Origin: CALAMC01 sp964459465
GTDB lineage: Bacteria > Zixibacteria > MSB-5A5 > GN15 > PGXB01
Length of the DNA stretch: 64,000 bases
Assembly (NCBI GenBank): GCA_964459465.1
Contig: CAYWLR010000007.1
Span: 1-64,000 of the forward strand
Direction: 5' to 3'
The translations under genes were made by a program, and so were the position numbers. This document shows positions 36,130 to 45,474 of this stretch, piece after piece. How positions within the stretch are numbered: position 1 is the first letter of the stretch; each line of letters starts with the position of its first letter. The notes under the pieces are model-generated. The model did no database searches. It saw only the letters and a list, made by a program, of their open reading frames with translations, and was not told the DNA's origin.

Positions 36130-36651
36130 TTAATTCAACACCCAGAGCATGTAATTCAGACAGGTCGCGAAGGATACCCACAGGATGTACGGTGCCAATA
36201 GTATTCCGGCCGGACGGTGTATGTTCCAGAAGCGGACGGCGGTCAGTATGATCAGTGTCAGCAATATCACGATGTCTACCAGTGCCGGGCCAATCTGATG
36301 CTGTCCGAAAAAAAGCCATGACCAGAGGCCGTTGAAAATTAACTGAAGGCCATAGAGCGATAGTGCAAGGCGATTGACTTTGAAGCCGCCGCGGCGCCAG
36401 ATCATCCACGCCGAAAACGCCATCAAAGCATAGAGCAGGGTCCAGACGACGGGGAATATCCAGCCGGGCGGGGTGAGGGCCGGTTTGGCAAGAGCCTGGT
36501 ACCAGTCGCCGGGCCGGAATTGCGATCCGAAGGTAGCGACGGCAAAGGTTACGGCCAGCCAGCCGAACAGGCCGATAAAGTCGGCGACGGCAGGGCGGCG
36601 CGGCATGTGGTTATCGCGAATCATAATCATATAAATCCATATTGGGGCCAT
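36130..36651 (-). CDS. tspO: TspO/MBR family tryptophan-rich protein
   Basis: A 173-residue TspO-like protein with five predicted helices. Hallmarks are PPGWIFPVVWTLLYALM, NGLWSWLFFGQH and the final WVSFATCLNYMLW. TspO proteins bind tetrapyrroles and affect stress responses. Several in-frame ATGs crowd the start; the first (36651) has GGAA just upstream, while 36606 (MPRRPAV) would match the usual length better. Confidence 0.9.
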   Translation of the reverse strand: MAPIWIYMIMIRDNHMPRRPAVADFIGLFGWLAVTFAVATFGSQFRPGDWYQALAKPALTPPGWIFPVVWTLLYALMAFSAWMIWRRGGFKVNRLALSLYGLQLIFNGLWSWLFFGQHQIGPALVDIVILLTLIILTAVRFWNIHRPAGILLAPYILWVSFATCLNYMLWVLN

Positions 36652-36939
36652 TTGTTCCGGGTCAAAAAATGTTCATGGGAGTGGCCGATGATGTGTAAGC
36701 TTATGTTTGATATGTTAATACGAGAAAATGGCTTTGATTGCAAATTTTAAAAACGTTTCGGATAATATCAGAGACAGATTTCTGACAGGGCATATATATA
36801 ATGTGTAATGTTATAATAGCCAAAGACCTCGCATGATGGGGGATGAGTCAAAATAGCACGGCGTTGGTGGTGAAATTGAAGGTTTATGCAAGATGGACCC
36901 AAAGCGGCAATTCAGGCAGGTCAAGAACCGGATCCCGGA
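36652..36939. other. Intergenic region with no recognisable gene
   Basis: AT-rich in its left half, with nothing protein-like on either strand. Its right end runs into the TCCCGGA/TCCGGGA hairpin that also contains the stop codon of the glycosyltransferase. Confidence 0.6.
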
Positions 36940-36951
36940 TTAAGTCCGGGA
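36933..36951. repeat. Short palindromic repeat at the 3' end of the glycosyltransferase gene
   Basis: TCCCGGA (36933-36939) and TCCGGGA (36945-36951) around TTAAG. The complement of TTA in the loop is the stop codon of the minus-strand gene. The sequence resembles widespread 'atcccgga...tccgggat' bacterial intergenic palindromes. Confidence 0.45.
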
Positions 36952-38220
36952 CGAGAAAAAAGGGCGGATAATGAAAAGGCGACGCGAGCCATTAACAGTA
37001 CGGCGACAGGCGAAGCGTAACTGGCGAAACGATTCGAACAGAGGCAATAGGGCCGTCGATAAGCTGTTTCGGTTTTCGAGGGCCGGGGTCAAGCAGGTAT
37101 TCCGGTTAATATTAAAATAATTACCGCGCCAGACCACCTGCCTTTTTAGGAACGGTGCCAGCCAGATGCCGCCGATTATGATATCTTTGAGCGGCAGATA
37201 CAAATAATGGTACCAGCGCAGGTCGGATTTGAAAAGTCTGGCGGCGGCGATATCGGCCAGCATCTTGAATATCGTCACGGCAATTAAGAAAATCCCGGCG
37301 GTCCGGTCAGAGCGCCATCCATAGTATAAAAGGGCGAGAACGACGGGGTTGGAAAAAATTTCAATGGAGTAGTGCAGCAGATTAACATGGCGCCGCATGG
37401 TGGCCCAACGGAAATGCCGGTTGATGAATCGTCTGACTCCCCAAGTATGATTGACGCTGTCGATCCATCGGTTGGAGACGACCACCTGCTTACCCATTTT
37501 GCGGATGGCGTCCCCGAGAAGATAATCTTCGGCCAGGTAATTGGCAAATGCTTCGAATCCCCCAAGGGTCTTTAAAGTCACGCGGTGAAAACACATGGAT
37601 TTGCCGATCGAAAGCGGTATTCCGAAAAGCCTCTGAACGGTGTGCACACTGCCGGATATGTACGTATTGAGATGCAAATTTTCGAAAACGGAGCCGAGGC
37701 TTTCGCCGCCGACCCCGCGAATGGCGGACGTAACCAGACCAACGCCGGGTGTCTGCAGTCGGCCAATCAGATCGGTCAAATATCCGGGTTCGACGCGGAC
37801 GTTGCTGTCACTTATGACCATGTAATCATGATTGGCGTACGGATATATGTTATACAGGTTATTTATCTTGGGATTCAGGCCGATGCGGGCGGGATTGATG
37901 ATGAGCTGCGACGGAACATGAGGGTATTTCCTTTGCAGTCGTCTGACAAGCGAGATGGCCGGGTCATCATGGTCTTGTATGCCGAAAACGAGTTCATAAG
38001 CTGGGTAATCGAGTTCGAAGAACGATTTCAGGTTGTTTTCTAGACCATCGTCGAGACCTTTAATGGGTTTAAAGACCGAAACGGCCGGATAGTTTTCCAA
38101 TTGCCGAAAATCCGATTTACGAACGCGATGTTCGATGAATAAAAATATCAGAGATATCAGGGCATAAATAAGCCCGATGGCAATGGAAACTATGAACAGG
38201 TAGTCTATTAATATCATCAT
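36940..38220 (-). CDS. Ceramide glucosyltransferase-like family 2/21 glycosyltransferase
   Basis: A 426-residue membrane glycosyltransferase with an N-terminal helix and two or three C-terminal helices. GT21/HpnI-type motifs are FGIQDHDDPA, the DxD-like ISDSNVR, the acceptor aspartate in AEDYLLGD, and RHFRWATMRR matching (Q/R)xxRW. It probably glycosylates a lipid at the inner membrane. The last 50 residues or so after VVWRGNYFNIN look like low-constraint read-through into a palindromic element. No other sphingolipid or hopanoid gene is nearby. It lies downstream of the GH1 gene on the same strand. Confidence 0.82.
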   Translation of the reverse strand: MMILIDYLFIVSIAIGLIYALISLIFLFIEHRVRKSDFRQLENYPAVSVFKPIKGLDDGLENNLKSFFELDYPAYELVFGIQDHDDPAISLVRRLQRKYPHVPSQLIINPARIGLNPKINNLYNIYPYANHDYMVISDSNVRVEPGYLTDLIGRLQTPGVGLVTSAIRGVGGESLGSVFENLHLNTYISGSVHTVQRLFGIPLSIGKSMCFHRVTLKTLGGFEAFANYLAEDYLLGDAIRKMGKQVVVSNRWIDSVNHTWGVRRFINRHFRWATMRRHVNLLHYSIEIFSNPVVLALLYYGWRSDRTAGIFLIAVTIFKMLADIAAARLFKSDLRWYHYLYLPLKDIIIGGIWLAPFLKRQVVWRGNYFNINRNTCLTPALENRNSLSTALLPLFESFRQLRFACRRTVNGSRRLFIIRPFFSSRT

Positions 38221-38300
38221 GGCATTAATCCTGCGCTTTCATTAACTATTATCGCGCGAAAGATTAATTCGGGATTAAGACAAAATTAAGATCGGATAAA

Positions 38301-39596
38301 TTATTTGATATCAGAAGCACTTGCATCCGAATGAGATAAGATAAAATCCCGATAAAAATGCCCGCTGGGTTTAATAGTCCGTTTTAAATCGTTATCAAAA
38401 TCGACGTGACACAGCCCGAATCTGGCCTTATATCCGATCAGCCATTCGTAGTTGTCCATAAGCGACCAGTGATAATAACCACTGATTTTGGGGAATTCTT
38501 TTTTTAGCTCTTTTAGTATGTTAAGATGCTTGGTGAGATAAGCAACACGTCGTGTGTCGTCCTCGGCGGCGATACCATTTTCGGTGATATAGAGCGGCTT
38601 GCCGAATTCATTCATCCAGCCGCAGACGCGCCGGAGGCCTTTGGCATATATTTCCCAGCCGAGGTCAGATTTTTTATGTTCGGCGGGAGGGTTGAAATAC
38701 AATCTAAAAGGGAGTTTCAAACTGGGATTGAAACGCACGTGCATGCGATAATAATAATTAATACCCCAGAAGTCGATTTTATTTTCCAATTCGATGGGCA
38801 TGTCGATGTTAAAGACAAGCGGGAAGCAGAATTTAAGGCGATTTTCGACAAACGAACGCGGGATAAGCATGTTGTAATACTCATGAATCATTTGGGTTAT
38901 TTTGGTGTCGATGAAATGGCCGGTTCGTCCCTCTTTGAAAACAATCAGATTATGTGCCAGGCCGATGCTAATATTGGGATGGTCGGCCTTAATAAGGTCG
39001 TATGCCTGCCGGTGGGCGCAAAGCATGCTGTAGAGCGCTCCGGATAAGATGCGCAGGTCTGAAAAACCGGGTGGAAATTTGGCATCTCCATATGCGGCCA
39101 AAAGCCAGACCATCGGTTCATTGAACGAGATAACCAGAGGGACATTTTCCAGAAGCTCTCTGGATACAATTTTTGCAAAATTAACGTAGGCAGTGGCAGC
39201 TTCGGGTCGATGCCAGGGACAGCGAATATGTAACCAGGCCGGGTTGGAGAAATGATGCAGGGTAACCATTGGAACAATCCCATATTCAATCAGGCGGCCT
39301 ATCATGCGGCGGTATTGATCGATTGCTTTATGATCAAAACGACCCGGTTCCGGCTCAAGGCGCGCCCATTCCACCGAAAAACGATAGGAATTAACCCCAA
39401 GTTCTTTTAACAACATAAAATCATTTTCCCACCGGTGCCAATGATCAATGGCATTGCCGACTATCGGATTGTTACCGTTACTGCGAAATCGTCCCTGAGA
39501 CTCCCATTCAGTCATGTCATTCCGGAGATGGCCTTCGATCTGGTGAGCGGAGGTAGCCACACCCCAGAGGAAATTTTGGAATGTCGCCTGGTTCAT
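38301..39596 (-). CDS. Glycoside hydrolase family 1 protein
   Basis: A 431-residue (beta/alpha)8 retaining glycosidase. It has FLWGVATSAHQIEG at the N-terminus, the acid/base Glu160 in SFNEP, the nucleophile Glu339 in YITENG, and the C-terminal HWSLMDNYEW strand. No signal peptide is seen, so it acts inside the cell. It is probably a beta-glucosidase or beta-galactosidase; the substrate cannot be told from sequence. Confidence 0.93.
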   Translation of the reverse strand: MNQATFQNFLWGVATSAHQIEGHLRNDMTEWESQGRFRSNGNNPIVGNAIDHWHRWENDFMLLKELGVNSYRFSVEWARLEPEPGRFDHKAIDQYRRMIGRLIEYGIVPMVTLHHFSNPAWLHIRCPWHRPEAATAYVNFAKIVSRELLENVPLVISFNEPMVWLLAAYGDAKFPPGFSDLRILSGALYSMLCAHRQAYDLIKADHPNISIGLAHNLIVFKEGRTGHFIDTKITQMIHEYYNMLIPRSFVENRLKFCFPLVFNIDMPIELENKIDFWGINYYYRMHVRFNPSLKLPFRLYFNPPAEHKKSDLGWEIYAKGLRRVCGWMNEFGKPLYITENGIAAEDDTRRVAYLTKHLNILKELKKEFPKISGYYHWSLMDNYEWLIGYKARFGLCHVDFDNDLKRTIKPSGHFYRDFILSHSDASASDIK

Positions 39597-39659
39597 AGTA
39601 ACTATTAATAATTAAAATTTCACTAAAGGTCAATTACGACATAGGTTTCGGCATGAAAA

Positions 39660-40832
39660 TCAATCGATAATCAGGGCGAGAAGGATAATCAGGGCCATTA
39701 TTATCGCCGTCGGGATGGCCAGCTTTTTGAGCATGTCGCGAATCGAAATATGGAAATATTCGCAGGTCACGACCAGGCAGGGATGCACCGGGGAATTGAT
39801 ATACCCGAAATATATGGCGATATAAATCAGGGCGAAAACATAGGGTGTGATATGCCCCACGCCGGTCAGATAAACCGGGAAAACGATCGAGCCGGGCAGG
39901 TGGACGCGGCCGGTCAGAAATCCCAGCGCAAAGCCGGCGGTGATGGCCAGAAGAAGCGGCGGCAGAGGAAGCTCGGCGATGGACTGACCGATATCGGTTT
40001 TTTCGAAAATATGCAGATATAAAAACATACCGAGAATTATCAGCGCGAAATTCCACGGTTTCATTTCCTTGAAAAGAGATAGTAACGGTAATTTTGCCCG
40101 GTTGAAAAGCAGTGACAGCGTCAGGCCGGTTATAACCCCGATTAGGGTGGCGGTGTTGCTCAGTCCGAAAAATTTCTTGAGAATAAAATCCAGAAGCGGC
40201 GCGGAGAGGATGACGGACAGCGGAACCAGAAGCCCTTTGAGCGAAAAGCCGTTTTTGCGGATAATGTCGCCGTCAACCTTCCGCAGGAAAAACAGGTAGC
40301 CCATGACGGTGGCGACGACTGTAAAGGGCAGAACATAGAGAATGCAAAGATACAAATCCAGAGCGGTGATGGCGGTCAGGACAATCAGGGCCGGGGCCAG
40401 CGGATAAATGAACAAAAACATATGGCGAAACCAGTTGTTGGCGGCGGCGACGATGTCATCGGGGACGCCGTGGCCGGAACGTTCCATTATGGGGGCAGAC
40501 AGAAGCGCCCCGCCGGGCATGGGCAGAAGACCCATCAGGGCCGGGGCGAAGGCCAGCATGTGTTTCTGGCGAATGCGGACATTTTCGACCAGGCTGTCGA
40601 TCTGGCCGCTTTTTTTCATGGCCCCGCCGATGAGCGGAATTATCCCGACAGCGATGGACATGGCGAGGATTTTATAATCGGTGAGGGTAAAAACCAGGCG
40701 GTCCAAAAAGGTCCTAAAGGGCAGGGTGACCACGCCAAGGACGAGTGCCCCGGCGATTATGCCAAGAGCGAGACTTCGCCGCGAAATAATCAATATCACG
40801 GCCAGCGAGGCAAGAAAGGCGAGGATGTTCAT
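39660..40832 (-). CDS. DUF401 family integral membrane permease
   Basis: A 390-residue protein with about ten hydrophobic helices. It shows the family's GLLPMPGGALLSAP re-entrant-like motif and the mirrored GYINSPVHPC motif near the C-terminus, as in the ion-transporter superfamily. Start 40832 gives an immediate membrane helix; the open frame upstream encodes non-hydrophobic residues and overlaps the divergent gene. The transported substrate is unknown. Confidence 0.8.
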   Translation of the reverse strand: MNILAFLASLAVILIISRRSLALGIIAGALVLGVVTLPFRTFLDRLVFTLTDYKILAMSIAVGIIPLIGGAMKKSGQIDSLVENVRIRQKHMLAFAPALMGLLPMPGGALLSAPIMERSGHGVPDDIVAAANNWFRHMFLFIYPLAPALIVLTAITALDLYLCILYVLPFTVVATVMGYLFFLRKVDGDIIRKNGFSLKGLLVPLSVILSAPLLDFILKKFFGLSNTATLIGVITGLTLSLLFNRAKLPLLSLFKEMKPWNFALIILGMFLYLHIFEKTDIGQSIAELPLPPLLLAITAGFALGFLTGRVHLPGSIVFPVYLTGVGHITPYVFALIYIAIYFGYINSPVHPCLVVTCEYFHISIRDMLKKLAIPTAIIMALIILLALIID

Positions 40833-40983
40833 GGGTGCAAATGTGGTGGAAAGTGGAAGGTTTGTCAAGTCCTGTGGGGGTTTTGGGGAAAGATGAGCAA
40901 GAATTGGATTTAAATGTTTGATTTTGGGCATAATCGGCATTATTCGACATGTATAACCGGAGCGACCGTTCGAAATTTCGGTT

Positions 40984-41011
40984 TTGGGATAATCGTCGAA
41001 TCCTGTATATT
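40984..41011 (+). promoter_or_regulatory. Candidate promoter of the membrane-TPR gene
   Basis: TTGGGA (40984-40989), a 16-bp spacer and TATATT (41006-41011). It would give a leader of about 18 nt before ATG 41036. Confidence 0.4.
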
Positions 41012-41035
41012 GGTCGAAAAGAAGCGGCGTTATCG

Positions 41036-43096
41036 ATGAAAAAAGACCAAACCGCAAATATCGTATTTATTCTTTTGGGCCTGCTGTTTTTACTCCGGTT
41101 TTTGGGGTATGCGATGCCCTCGGCACGGCTGTGGGGAGTCAATCATCTTATATTTTTACCGCCGTGGGTGACGTTTGTCTATGCCGTGGCGGGGGCAATT
41201 ATCCTGGCCGGGTACTATTCAAAATCGGGGGGAAAAATCGGCGAATCCGTGACCGGGCGATTCAATAATCTATTCTTCGAAGGCAAACGACAGGCAATCA
41301 ATCGGATTATTTTTGCGATTCTCTGCGGGGTCATCTTTACCGTCTTTGCCATGCCGACCCATTTCCTCGGCGACGGCTATATGCAGATCAACAATCTCGG
41401 GTCGAGTCATTTTGTCATTCATAAATGGAGTGAACGTGGCCTTACATACATTGTTTCGGCGGTGCAATCTCTTCTGGGTGAGAAAAGTGCCGCCAACGCC
41501 CGATTGGCCTTTCAGACAGTTTCGGTCATCTCGGGCATGGTGGCCGTATCCTTCATGTTATTAATCGCGCGGGAGCTGGGGGAAGATAAAAATCGAAGAT
41601 TACTGGCGTTCGCGGGATTGGCCGGTTCCGGTGTCATGTTGCTCTTTTTCGGTTATGCCGAAAGCTATCCGCTGTTGTGGATCGGCCTGACCGGTTTCTT
41701 ATATTATGGGTTAAAATATATAAACAGCGGGCGGGGTCTATGGCGAGCGGTGCTGTTTTTTGTTTTCGGCGCATTTATTCATCTGTACATGCTTGTTTTC
41801 ATTCCGGCCTTGGTCGGCCTGGCCCTGTCCGGGGAGAAAGGCCGGCGGTTTTACGCGAAGTTTAAATGGCCATTTTGGTCTGTAGTAGCGATTGTACTCA
41901 TTGCCGGGGCGGTCGGGTTGTATATGAAAATCCAGAATAATCTGGCCATTGAAAATATATTCCTGCGGCCCTTTGCCGGCAAACCGGTCGATGAGAGCTA
42001 TTTCATATTCAGCGTTTCGCATGTACTGGATGTATTAAATTTATCGCTTGTACTGTCGCCGTTATTAATTGTAATTATATATATGGTCGGCCATGGGTGG
42101 AAGAAAGCACTTAACGCCACCGGTGCGGCATTTTTGGTATTATCGGCGGGGGCAAGCGCGATATTCCTGTTGGTGATTGACCCGCATCTGGCCATGCCGC
42201 GCGACTGGGATTTATTCGCACCGTCATTCATAGCGCTGACGATGCTGGCGATAATGCTTGTTCCGACGCATCGCCTGAAAATGTTTTCCGGTCGGATGGC
42301 CCTGGTCGCAATCATGAGTGTTTGGCTGGTCGTACCGTATTTCGCCTGCAATCTGAATGAGGAATCATCGGTTAAATATCATAAGTACATAATAGATCTT
42401 GACCGAAAGAAGTCGATATCGAGTTTTATAGTTTTGCGCAGTTATTATGAAAACAAGGGGAATCATAGAGCGGTCGATTCGCTGAACGGATTGTATCCGG
42501 ACTACTACCCTGATGCGGTCAGATTGCACCGGGCCTCGGAGGCGCTTCAGAATCGTGATGCGGCGACGGCCGGGACGCTTCTGGCGGCGGTCAAACCCAA
42601 TAAGTACTCCTCGGTTTATCATAATCTTATGGGCGGGCTGTATTATCTTAACGGGGACTTGCGGCAGGCGCTGGCGGAGTCCGATAAAGCTCTGCAACTG
42701 GAACCGTTTAACAGCGAGACCCGGCGAGACCGGGCGGTTATATTCGCGGGGTTAAAAATGTATGACAGTGCCCTGGTCTGGCTTAAGTCGAGTTATCGCC
42801 TATATGACGGGGATCCGTTTGTTCTGGGGAGCCTGGCCTGGCTGCATTTTCAGGCGCATGAATATGATTCCGCGGCCTATTATGCCCGTCATTTATTGAC
42901 TTTGGGAGCGGCTGGGGTCGCCGGAAATTACTGGTTGGCCAAATTGGCCGCACGCCATTCGGACAGGGGCGGTTTTTTGGAGTATTTTGAAGCCTATCAA
43001 AGGGATGGGCGCTCCGATCAAGCTTATGTCGCCAGGATAAAAGAACTTGATAAACTGGCCGATTCTCTCGGCCTTGAAAGTGGCCGCCAACGGTAG
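41036..43096 (+). CDS. Polytopic membrane protein with GT-C-like topology and TPR tail
   Basis: A 686-residue protein: ten or more transmembrane helices in the first 430 residues, then a soluble tail with tetratricopeptide-type repeats (LYYLNGDLRQALAESDKALQ, then LAWLHFQAHEYDSAAYYARH). An aspartate in the first external loop (HFLGDGY) and a later PRDWDLFAP segment recall GT-C lipid-linked-sugar transferases, but this is a guess from topology. ATG 41036 is chosen because the hydrophobic part begins there; the frame opens further upstream. Confidence 0.65.
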   Translation: MKKDQTANIVFILLGLLFLLRFLGYAMPSARLWGVNHLIFLPPWVTFVYAVAGAIILAGYYSKSGGKIGESVTGRFNNLFFEGKRQAINRIIFAILCGVIFTVFAMPTHFLGDGYMQINNLGSSHFVIHKWSERGLTYIVSAVQSLLGEKSAANARLAFQTVSVISGMVAVSFMLLIARELGEDKNRRLLAFAGLAGSGVMLLFFGYAESYPLLWIGLTGFLYYGLKYINSGRGLWRAVLFFVFGAFIHLYMLVFIPALVGLALSGEKGRRFYAKFKWPFWSVVAIVLIAGAVGLYMKIQNNLAIENIFLRPFAGKPVDESYFIFSVSHVLDVLNLSLVLSPLLIVIIYMVGHGWKKALNATGAAFLVLSAGASAIFLLVIDPHLAMPRDWDLFAPSFIALTMLAIMLVPTHRLKMFSGRMALVAIMSVWLVVPYFACNLNEESSVKYHKYIIDLDRKKSISSFIVLRSYYENKGNHRAVDSLNGLYPDYYPDAVRLHRASEALQNRDAATAGTLLAAVKPNKYSSVYHNLMGGLYYLNGDLRQALAESDKALQLEPFNSETRRDRAVIFAGLKMYDSALVWLKSSYRLYDGDPFVLGSLAWLHFQAHEYDSAAYYARHLLTLGAAGVAGNYWLAKLAARHSDRGGFLEYFEAYQRDGRSDQAYVARIKELDKLADSLGLESGRQR

Positions 43097-43235
43097 TCTT
43101 AATTTTTAGTATTTCTTTCATTGTCGAAAAATTATAGAACAATTCCCGTGCGGTATCGTCTATCTATTAAGACTAAGTCTTATACCGCAAAAAAAACAAA
43201 CGCCGCCAAGAACAATTAAGCCATGGGAGGCCAAT

Positions 43236-45425
43236 TTGAAAAAGTCTGTGCTATGGGCTTTGGCCGGTTTGGTAATGCTATTCGCGTTTTCGGGACAGGC
43301 GATGGCGGAAAAGAAATATATCCAGGCCCGCGTCTTTCTGGACAGGCCGCAACAGTGGGAACCGCTCAAGGAACTTCAGCTGGATATTATCGGCAAAGCG
43401 CGGGGGCAAATCGATATTGTCACCGATAACGAGCAACTGGCTCGTATCGATGCCCTGGGCTACAAAACCGAGATTGTTCACCCGGATCTGACCGCGTTCT
43501 ATCAATCGCGTCTGACAGACAAGGACATGGGCGGTTACATGACCCTGTCCGACATCGAATTCGAGATGCTGATCATGCACCTTCAGCATCCGAATATCAC
43601 TACCGAACGTATCAGTATCGGGAAAAGCATCGAAAACCGAGACATCTGGGCATTCAAGATTTCCGACAATCCGACCATCGATGAAGACGAGCCGGAAGTC
43701 ATGTACACGGCCGCGATTCACGCCCGTGAAGTCATCACGCCGATGGTCCTGTTTCATTTCATGAATTATCTTACGGATAATTACGGTATCGACCCGGAAG
43801 TCACCGATTTGGTCGATAATCGCGAATTGTGGTTCATACCATGTTTGAATCCGGACGGGTATTTTTACAATCAGCTAATCGCTCCGACCGGCGGCGGCAT
43901 GTGGCGCAAGAACCGTCGGGATAACGGCAACGGCACCTTCGGAATAGATCTCAATCGCAATTTCGGATATATGTGGGGATATGATAACGAGGGTTCATCG
44001 CCCGATCCGTCCACCGAAACGTATCGCGGAACCGGACCGTTTTCCGAACCGGAAACGGAAGCCCTGCGGCAATTCACCAACGCCCACGATTTTCAAATCG
44101 CCATGCACTATCATTCGGCGGTGAATATGTATTTATGGGCGTACGGATACAACGACAGCCACTGTGAAGACCATGAGGTTTTTGTATCGATGACCGACTC
44201 GATGGCGACCTTCAGTCATTATGAACACACCCGTGGTATCGGGTATGCCGTCAACGGCGGTTCCGAGGACTGGTTTTACGGGGAACAGACGGAGAAGAAC
44301 AAAATTTTCGCTATCACCGCGGAAGTCGGACGACGCTATTCCGATGGATTCTGGCCGGATCCCAGCCGCATCGATTCGCTGGTTCAGGAAAACCTGTGGC
44401 CGAATATGTACATCGCGCAGATAGCCGACAACGCCTATAAAGCTTTGCCTCCGGAACGGCCGACTTTGTTCGCGCCCGATTCGGCCGATGAAAATGCCGC
44501 TTTTAAACTGGACTGGGTGCATACCGACACGATCAACCCGGCGGTTAATTATAGACTGGTGGAGCTTAAAAACAAATTGACCGTGACCGACGGCGCCGAC
44601 AGCGACGATAACTGGGATTATCACGGGCTTGTCCGGGTTTCGGATTTCGGCTATGACGATAATACCGGTTTTTATACCGGCAATCCATGGCCGGAAATCA
44701 AATACATGCAAAGCAAATATCCGTACACGGTGCAACCCAACGATACCCTCATGTTCATGATCAATTATGCCATTTCCGACGGGTGGGACTATGCCTATGT
44801 CGAGATATCCACCGACGGCAAGATATTCACATCATTGGAAGGGAATATCACGACCAATGTTATCGACGGCTGGGGACACAATCTCGGCAACGGCATCACC
44901 GGCTGGTCGGAAAATCAGTGGGTTCCGGGGCTGTTCGACCTTTCGGCATATGTCGGGCAGGAGGTGTATTTCCGGTTCAGTTATCATATTTATGATTTGG
45001 TTTATTCCTGGGGCGGTTTCGTAATCGATAATATCTCGCCGGTCACGAGTTTTGAATCGTGGAATGTCATCGGGGAAACTTTGACGGATACCACTTATAC
45101 GGTTTCGGGGAACACGCCGGGTGTCTACAGCTATTATGTGCAGGCGCGGGATGATAACGGACAATGGAGCGCACGTTCGCTGCAGAAGTCGGTCGCGGTG
45201 GGTGCGCAATATGTTTGCGGCGACGCATCGGGCGACGGCGATGTCAACCTGATCGATATTTTGTATATCATCGCTTACAAGTATAATGTGCCGCCGGGCC
45301 CGGCTCCCGAGCCAGAGGAGGCAGCCGATGTCAATGGCGATGATAACATAAACCTGATCGATATTCTGTATTTGATTGATTATTTATATGGTGTCCCGCC
45401 GGGTCCGGAACCGGCATGCAATTGA
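43236..45425 (+). CDS. Secreted M14 zinc carboxypeptidase with dockerin-like C-terminus
   Basis: A 729-residue protein: signal peptide (1-24), a propeptide-like region, and an M14 peptidase domain with zinc ligands H162 and E165 in the HARE motif. NPDGY, KNRRDN, LNRNFGYMWG, the third zinc His in AMHYHSAVN and the catalytic Glu in TAEVG follow. A lectin/MAM-like beta domain comes next, then a double EF-hand dockerin-like module (660-729) framed by cysteines. The start is TTG 43236, 5 bp after GGGAGG. A strong terminator follows. Confidence 0.92.
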   Translation: MKKSVLWALAGLVMLFAFSGQAMAEKKYIQARVFLDRPQQWEPLKELQLDIIGKARGQIDIVTDNEQLARIDALGYKTEIVHPDLTAFYQSRLTDKDMGGYMTLSDIEFEMLIMHLQHPNITTERISIGKSIENRDIWAFKISDNPTIDEDEPEVMYTAAIHAREVITPMVLFHFMNYLTDNYGIDPEVTDLVDNRELWFIPCLNPDGYFYNQLIAPTGGGMWRKNRRDNGNGTFGIDLNRNFGYMWGYDNEGSSPDPSTETYRGTGPFSEPETEALRQFTNAHDFQIAMHYHSAVNMYLWAYGYNDSHCEDHEVFVSMTDSMATFSHYEHTRGIGYAVNGGSEDWFYGEQTEKNKIFAITAEVGRRYSDGFWPDPSRIDSLVQENLWPNMYIAQIADNAYKALPPERPTLFAPDSADENAAFKLDWVHTDTINPAVNYRLVELKNKLTVTDGADSDDNWDYHGLVRVSDFGYDDNTGFYTGNPWPEIKYMQSKYPYTVQPNDTLMFMINYAISDGWDYAYVEISTDGKIFTSLEGNITTNVIDGWGHNLGNGITGWSENQWVPGLFDLSAYVGQEVYFRFSYHIYDLVYSWGGFVIDNISPVTSFESWNVIGETLTDTTYTVSGNTPGVYSYYVQARDDNGQWSARSLQKSVAVGAQYVCGDASGDGDVNLIDILYIIAYKYNVPPGPAPEPEEAADVNGDDNINLIDILYLIDYLYGVPPGPEPACN

Positions 45426-45448
45426 TAAGGGAGGGGCATCCTTTCGGA

Positions 45449-45474
45449 GGGCCGATCATATCGGCCCTTTTTTT
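45449..45474 (+). terminator. Rho-independent terminator after the M14 peptidase gene
   Basis: GGGCCGAT-CAT-ATCGGCCC stem-loop followed by seven T residues. Confidence 0.85.

Noticed and set aside
43150..43188. GCGGTAT/ATACCGC arms with an inner AAGACT/AGTCTT stem before the M14 peptidase gene, considered as a terminator or riboswitch.
   Set aside because: The stem is interrupted by a 12-base one-sided bulge and no T run follows on either strand; no known leader motif is recognised.
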